Assembly (NCBI GenBank): GCA_021813325.1
Contig: JAKALA010000002.1
Coordinates: 116,161 to 180,160 of the forward strand
Reading direction: 5' to 3'
Length of the DNA: 64,000 nucleotides
DNA from: a bacterium
GTDB lineage: Bacteria > Verrucomicrobiota > Verrucomicrobiia > Limisphaerales > UBA11358
How positions within the stretch are numbered: the first letter of the stretch is position 1; every line of letters starts with the position of its first letter. The notes beneath the pieces are model-generated. The model saw nothing but the letters and a program-made list of their open reading frames with translations. It did not search any database and was not told where the DNA came from. Shown in pieces: positions 61,648 through 64,000 of the stretch. Made by a program: the position numbers and the translations under genes.

Positions 61648-62673
61648 ATGATTCAATCGCGCCCCGGTGTCCGTTTATTCGTTTTCGGCCTGGCTTTGTT
61701 TGGTTGTTTTTTAGGAGCCGATGCGTCAGAAACTTTCAACAATCCCGTCACCACCAACCGGACGAATCCCGACCCGTTTGTTTTCAAGGATGCCAGCGGT
61801 TGTTACTACGGGCTTTCCACGCATGAGGGGCATAACAACATCGTCATGTTTCGCGGGACGAATCTGTTGACGCTTTATCGCGGCGAGCATCGCGTCGTCT
61901 GGCCCGCCCCGGCAAGCGGCTGGAACACCCGGGATATTTGGGCGCCGGAGCTGCATTTGATTGATGGCAAGTTCTACATCTATTACTCGGGCGGCAATGG
62001 GAAGAAACAGAACACGGGCGTGCTGAAATGCGCCGGTGCCGACCCGTATAACGGCACGTGGACTGACGCGGGCAGGCTGTTCTCGCCCGAGGCGGACGAC
62101 TGGGCCATCGATGGAACAGTGCTTCAACAAAACGGCAATTTGTATTTCATCTGGTCAGGCGAAACGCCGGATAACATGAAAATTCAAAAATTGTTCATTT
62201 CCAAAATGAGCAGCCCCACCGCGTTGACGGGACCGCGGGTGGAAATTAGCCGGCCAACCTTTTCATTTGAGCGCCATGGCAATCCGAAGATCATTGAAGA
62301 TGTCAACGAAGGCCCGGAAATTCTGCAGCACGGCGACCGGACGTTTTTGATTTACTCCTGCAGTTTCTGCGGCACGCACTATTATAATTTGGGGATGTTG
62401 AGATGCGACGCCGATGCTGATCCGATGGTTCCGGCCCACTGGACCAAATCGACTGTTTCTGTCTTCCACGAGGCGAATGGGCTGTTTGGTCCCGGCCATT
62501 GCTCGTTTACCAAATCGCCGGACGGACGCGAGGACTGGCTGGTTTATCACGCGATGTTGAACGATCGGAACGATCAGCCGCGTTATGTGTGCATGCAGCC
62601 ATTCACCTGGAATAAAAACGGCACGCCTGATTTCGGGGAGCCCCGCAAAACCGGCGTGCCGGCGCCAAAATGA
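61648..62673 (+). CDS. Secreted GH43-like glycosidase
   Basis: 341 residues from the ATG at 61648, preceded by GGAG at 6 bases. Signal peptide at 1-26 (LFVFGLALFGCFLGADA). The five-bladed beta-propeller of GH43 is evident: catalytic base Asp in NRTNPDPFVFKDASG, APELHLIDGKFYIYYSGG, AIDGTVLQQNGNLYFIWSG with the pKa-modulating Asp, and the acid Glu in NEGPEILQHGDRTFLIYSCS. Family members are alpha-L-arabinofuranosidases or beta-xylosidases; which this is cannot be told. It converges on the GH5-like gene, 18 bases apart. Confidence 0.88.
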   Translation: MIQSRPGVRLFVFGLALFGCFLGADASETFNNPVTTNRTNPDPFVFKDASGCYYGLSTHEGHNNIVMFRGTNLLTLYRGEHRVVWPAPASGWNTRDIWAPELHLIDGKFYIYYSGGNGKKQNTGVLKCAGADPYNGTWTDAGRLFSPEADDWAIDGTVLQQNGNLYFIWSGETPDNMKIQKLFISKMSSPTALTGPRVEISRPTFSFERHGNPKIIEDVNEGPEILQHGDRTFLIYSCSFCGTHYYNLGMLRCDADADPMVPAHWTKSTVSVFHEANGLFGPGHCSFTKSPDGREDWLVYHAMLNDRNDQPRYVCMQPFTWNKNGTPDFGEPRKTGVPAPK

Positions 62674-62691
62674 ATTTGGAGAGCAATCGGA

Positions 62692-63807
62692 TTATTGCCC
62701 CAGGGTCACGCTCTTGATGAAGTCCACTTCGGATTGTTTGTAGGGCGTTCCGTCGGCGCGGAAAATATCATGAAACCAGAGTGGCGGTTCGCTGGTGTAT
62801 TGTTTTTTCCAGGAATCCCACGGATAAATTGTTTGGGTTTTGCCCGAAACAAAGCCCCAATTGTAGGCGCCGACTTTTTGGTCGTGCAGGTATTTCAGGT
62901 TCGGATCGAAGGTGCTGCCCACCGGCCGCGCCATATATTCGGTGCAAACAATGGGACGATGATAACGGCGCAGGTTTTCCACGCACTGTTTCAGATCGTC
63001 AAGCTTGCCGTAATTGTGGAACGTGATGACGTCGGAATTTTGCAACTGAACGATTTCCATGGAAGACAACTTGGCGGGGTCAGCCCAGTTGCCCATCCAC
63101 ACGCCGCTGGTGAGGGGTTGAGAAGGATTCACCTCGCGCGCCCACTCAAAGGTCATTTGCAACAAGATCATGGCCATGTCCTTTTTGTTGGCCTTTTCCA
63201 GCTTGATGTAGGCGGGGTCGTTGTTGTTGTCCGGCTCATTGAACACGTCCCACATGTCAATGCGCGGATCGTTTTTGGAATGGCGGATCACGCCTTGAAC
63301 ATACGGCTTCAATTCGGCAAACCGTTCCGGATGTTGGAGCATTTCGGACCCCGGGCTTTGCACCCAGCCGGAATTATGCACAAACGGCTTCGGGTCGCGC
63401 TGCTTGCCCAGCTTTGGAAAAGGATCCCAACAGGAATCAAACAACACAAAGGTCACGCCGATGTGATGCTTGTGGGCGAGGTCGAGGAATTGATCCATGC
63501 GTTTCAGAAAACCTCTGGAGTCCTGCTCCCACAGCAAATTATGAAGAAATACCCGCACGCTGTTGAAGCCGATCTGCTGGGCCCAGCCCAATTCGCGGTC
63601 GATGGTGGCCGGATCAAATGAATCCGCCTGCCACATTTCCAACTGGTTGATGGCGGTGCTGGGGGTGAAATTGCAGCCGACCAGCCAGGGATGTTTGGCT
63701 TGCCAGGCATCGGCCTTCGCCACCGGCCACGGCGATTGCGCGGTCGCGGTCAAAGAGACGGTCAGCAGGGCAAGGGCGCCGGCCAGCAGGGTAAAATGAA
63801 TTCGCAT
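62692..63807 (-). CDS. Secreted GH5-like glycoside hydrolase
   Basis: 371 residues from the ATG at 63807, which puts the signal peptide first (FTLLAGALALLTVSLTATAQ). A TIM-barrel hydrolase of clan GH-A: VGCNFTPSTAINQLEMWQAD, GFNSVRVFLHNLLWEQDSRG, acid/base Glu in DMWDVFNEPDNNN, ITFHNYGKLDDLKQ, and nucleophile Glu in PIVCTEYMARPVGS. Probably acts on plant or microbial beta-glycans with the convergent GH43. No Shine-Dalgarno sequence is seen; an A/T-rich run precedes the ATG. Confidence 0.85.
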   Translation of the reverse strand: MRIHFTLLAGALALLTVSLTATAQSPWPVAKADAWQAKHPWLVGCNFTPSTAINQLEMWQADSFDPATIDRELGWAQQIGFNSVRVFLHNLLWEQDSRGFLKRMDQFLDLAHKHHIGVTFVLFDSCWDPFPKLGKQRDPKPFVHNSGWVQSPGSEMLQHPERFAELKPYVQGVIRHSKNDPRIDMWDVFNEPDNNNDPAYIKLEKANKKDMAMILLQMTFEWAREVNPSQPLTSGVWMGNWADPAKLSSMEIVQLQNSDVITFHNYGKLDDLKQCVENLRRYHRPIVCTEYMARPVGSTFDPNLKYLHDQKVGAYNWGFVSGKTQTIYPWDSWKKQYTSEPPLWFHDIFRADGTPYKQSEVDFIKSVTLGQ

Positions 63808-63872
63808 AAAAAAATATTTTTGTCGTTGTCTATTGAAGACGGGCGACTTTCGCAGGATTGAACGCCGCCTGT

Positions 63873-63894
63873 CAAGTGGCCACAAGTGGCCACA
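63873..63894. repeat. 10-bp tandem repeat upstream of the GH5-like gene
   Basis: CAAGTGGCCA occurs twice in tandem, followed by CA. Each copy contains the palindrome TGGCCA. It could be a binding site or chance; nothing else supports a role. Confidence 0.4.
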
Positions 63895-63956
63895 GGCGGT
63901 CGCGGGCTTGTATACTTAACGAACGCATAAAGGTTGGGAGACGTGGCGATAGGTTA

Positions 63957-63998
63957 AGCGTTTGCCTGCGATCCATCCGATAAACCTTTGCAAACGCT
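63957..63998. repeat. Inverted repeat upstream of the GH5-like gene
   Basis: AGCGTTTGC (63957-63965) and GCAAACGCT (63990-63998), perfect 9-base arms 24 bases apart. GCAAACG half-sites resemble LacI-family operators. The distance to the ATG (about 150 bases) suits a regulator site, but the promoter is not identified. Confidence 0.45.
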
Positions 63999-64000
63999 GG

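Noticed and set aside
1..64000. CRISPR array, rRNA operon or replication origin
   Set aside because: No regularly spaced direct repeats, rRNA sequence or DnaA-box cluster was seen.

Overview
The window is a large flagellar and chemotaxis locus of a Gram-negative bacterium, most likely a Verrucomicrobium of the Pedosphaera/Limisphaerales type. The flagellum has P- and L-ring genes (flgI, flgH), so there is an outer membrane. A giant secreted protein carries LamG and autotransporter-associated beta-strand repeats and ends in a C-terminal domain of the sort common in verrucomicrobial secreted proteins. Several HDOD proteins and plant-polysaccharide glycosidases also fit. The taxonomic call is inference, not a search result.

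Layout. (1) 1-8304, minus: a giant glycosyltransferase gene running off the left edge, preceded by a TPR/acetyltransferase/double-methyltransferase fusion; probably a flagellin or surface-glycan modification locus. (2) 8459-9228, minus: csrA and fliW. (3) 9431-17175, minus: rod, ring and hook-junction genes flgF-G-A-H-I-J-N-K-L. (4) 17294-20331, minus: orf80-fliA-motA-motB-orf98. (5) 20408-23555, minus: flhA-flhF. (6) About 23650-31680: an accessory island with fragments of at least three insertion sequences and an integrase, a putative secreted metzincin-like protease with a separately encoded prodomain-like protein, and a tRNA-Pro. It separates flhB from flhA. (7) 31681-46992, minus: a 20-gene operon flgB-flgC-fliE-F-G-H-I-J-motE-fliK-flgD-flgE-fliL-M-N-O-P-Q-R-flhB. 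(8) 47439-51365, minus: an NtrC-family regulator, a FlgN-like chaperone, an exported TPR protein and an exported Pro/Ala-rich protein. (9) 51586-61340: chemotaxis and HDOD genes on both strands (cheD, cheB, cheX, cheY, an HDOD-CheX fusion, cheR, a chemoreceptor). (10) 61648-63807: two convergent secreted glycoside hydrolases, GH43-like and GH5-like.

Regulation. Six minus-strand sites have sigma-54 geometry (GG-N10-GC) and share a TGGCR-N8-TGCT core, four of them extended to TGCTAAAC. Five lie directly upstream of flgB, flhA, orf80-fliA, flgF and fliW; the sixth, with the best consensus, is inside fliK. The NtrC-type regulator upstream of flgB has the GAFTGA loop needed to contact sigma-54 and is the obvious activator. 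FliA (sigma-28) is encoded here, and candidate sigma-28 promoters precede cheR, cheD and the HDOD gene at 51586. This suggests a hierarchy: regulator, then sigma-54 class genes, then FliA, then chemotaxis genes.

Not found in the window: flagellin, fliD, fliS, flgM, flhG, cheA, cheW and a sensor kinase for the regulator. They must lie elsewhere or be absent.
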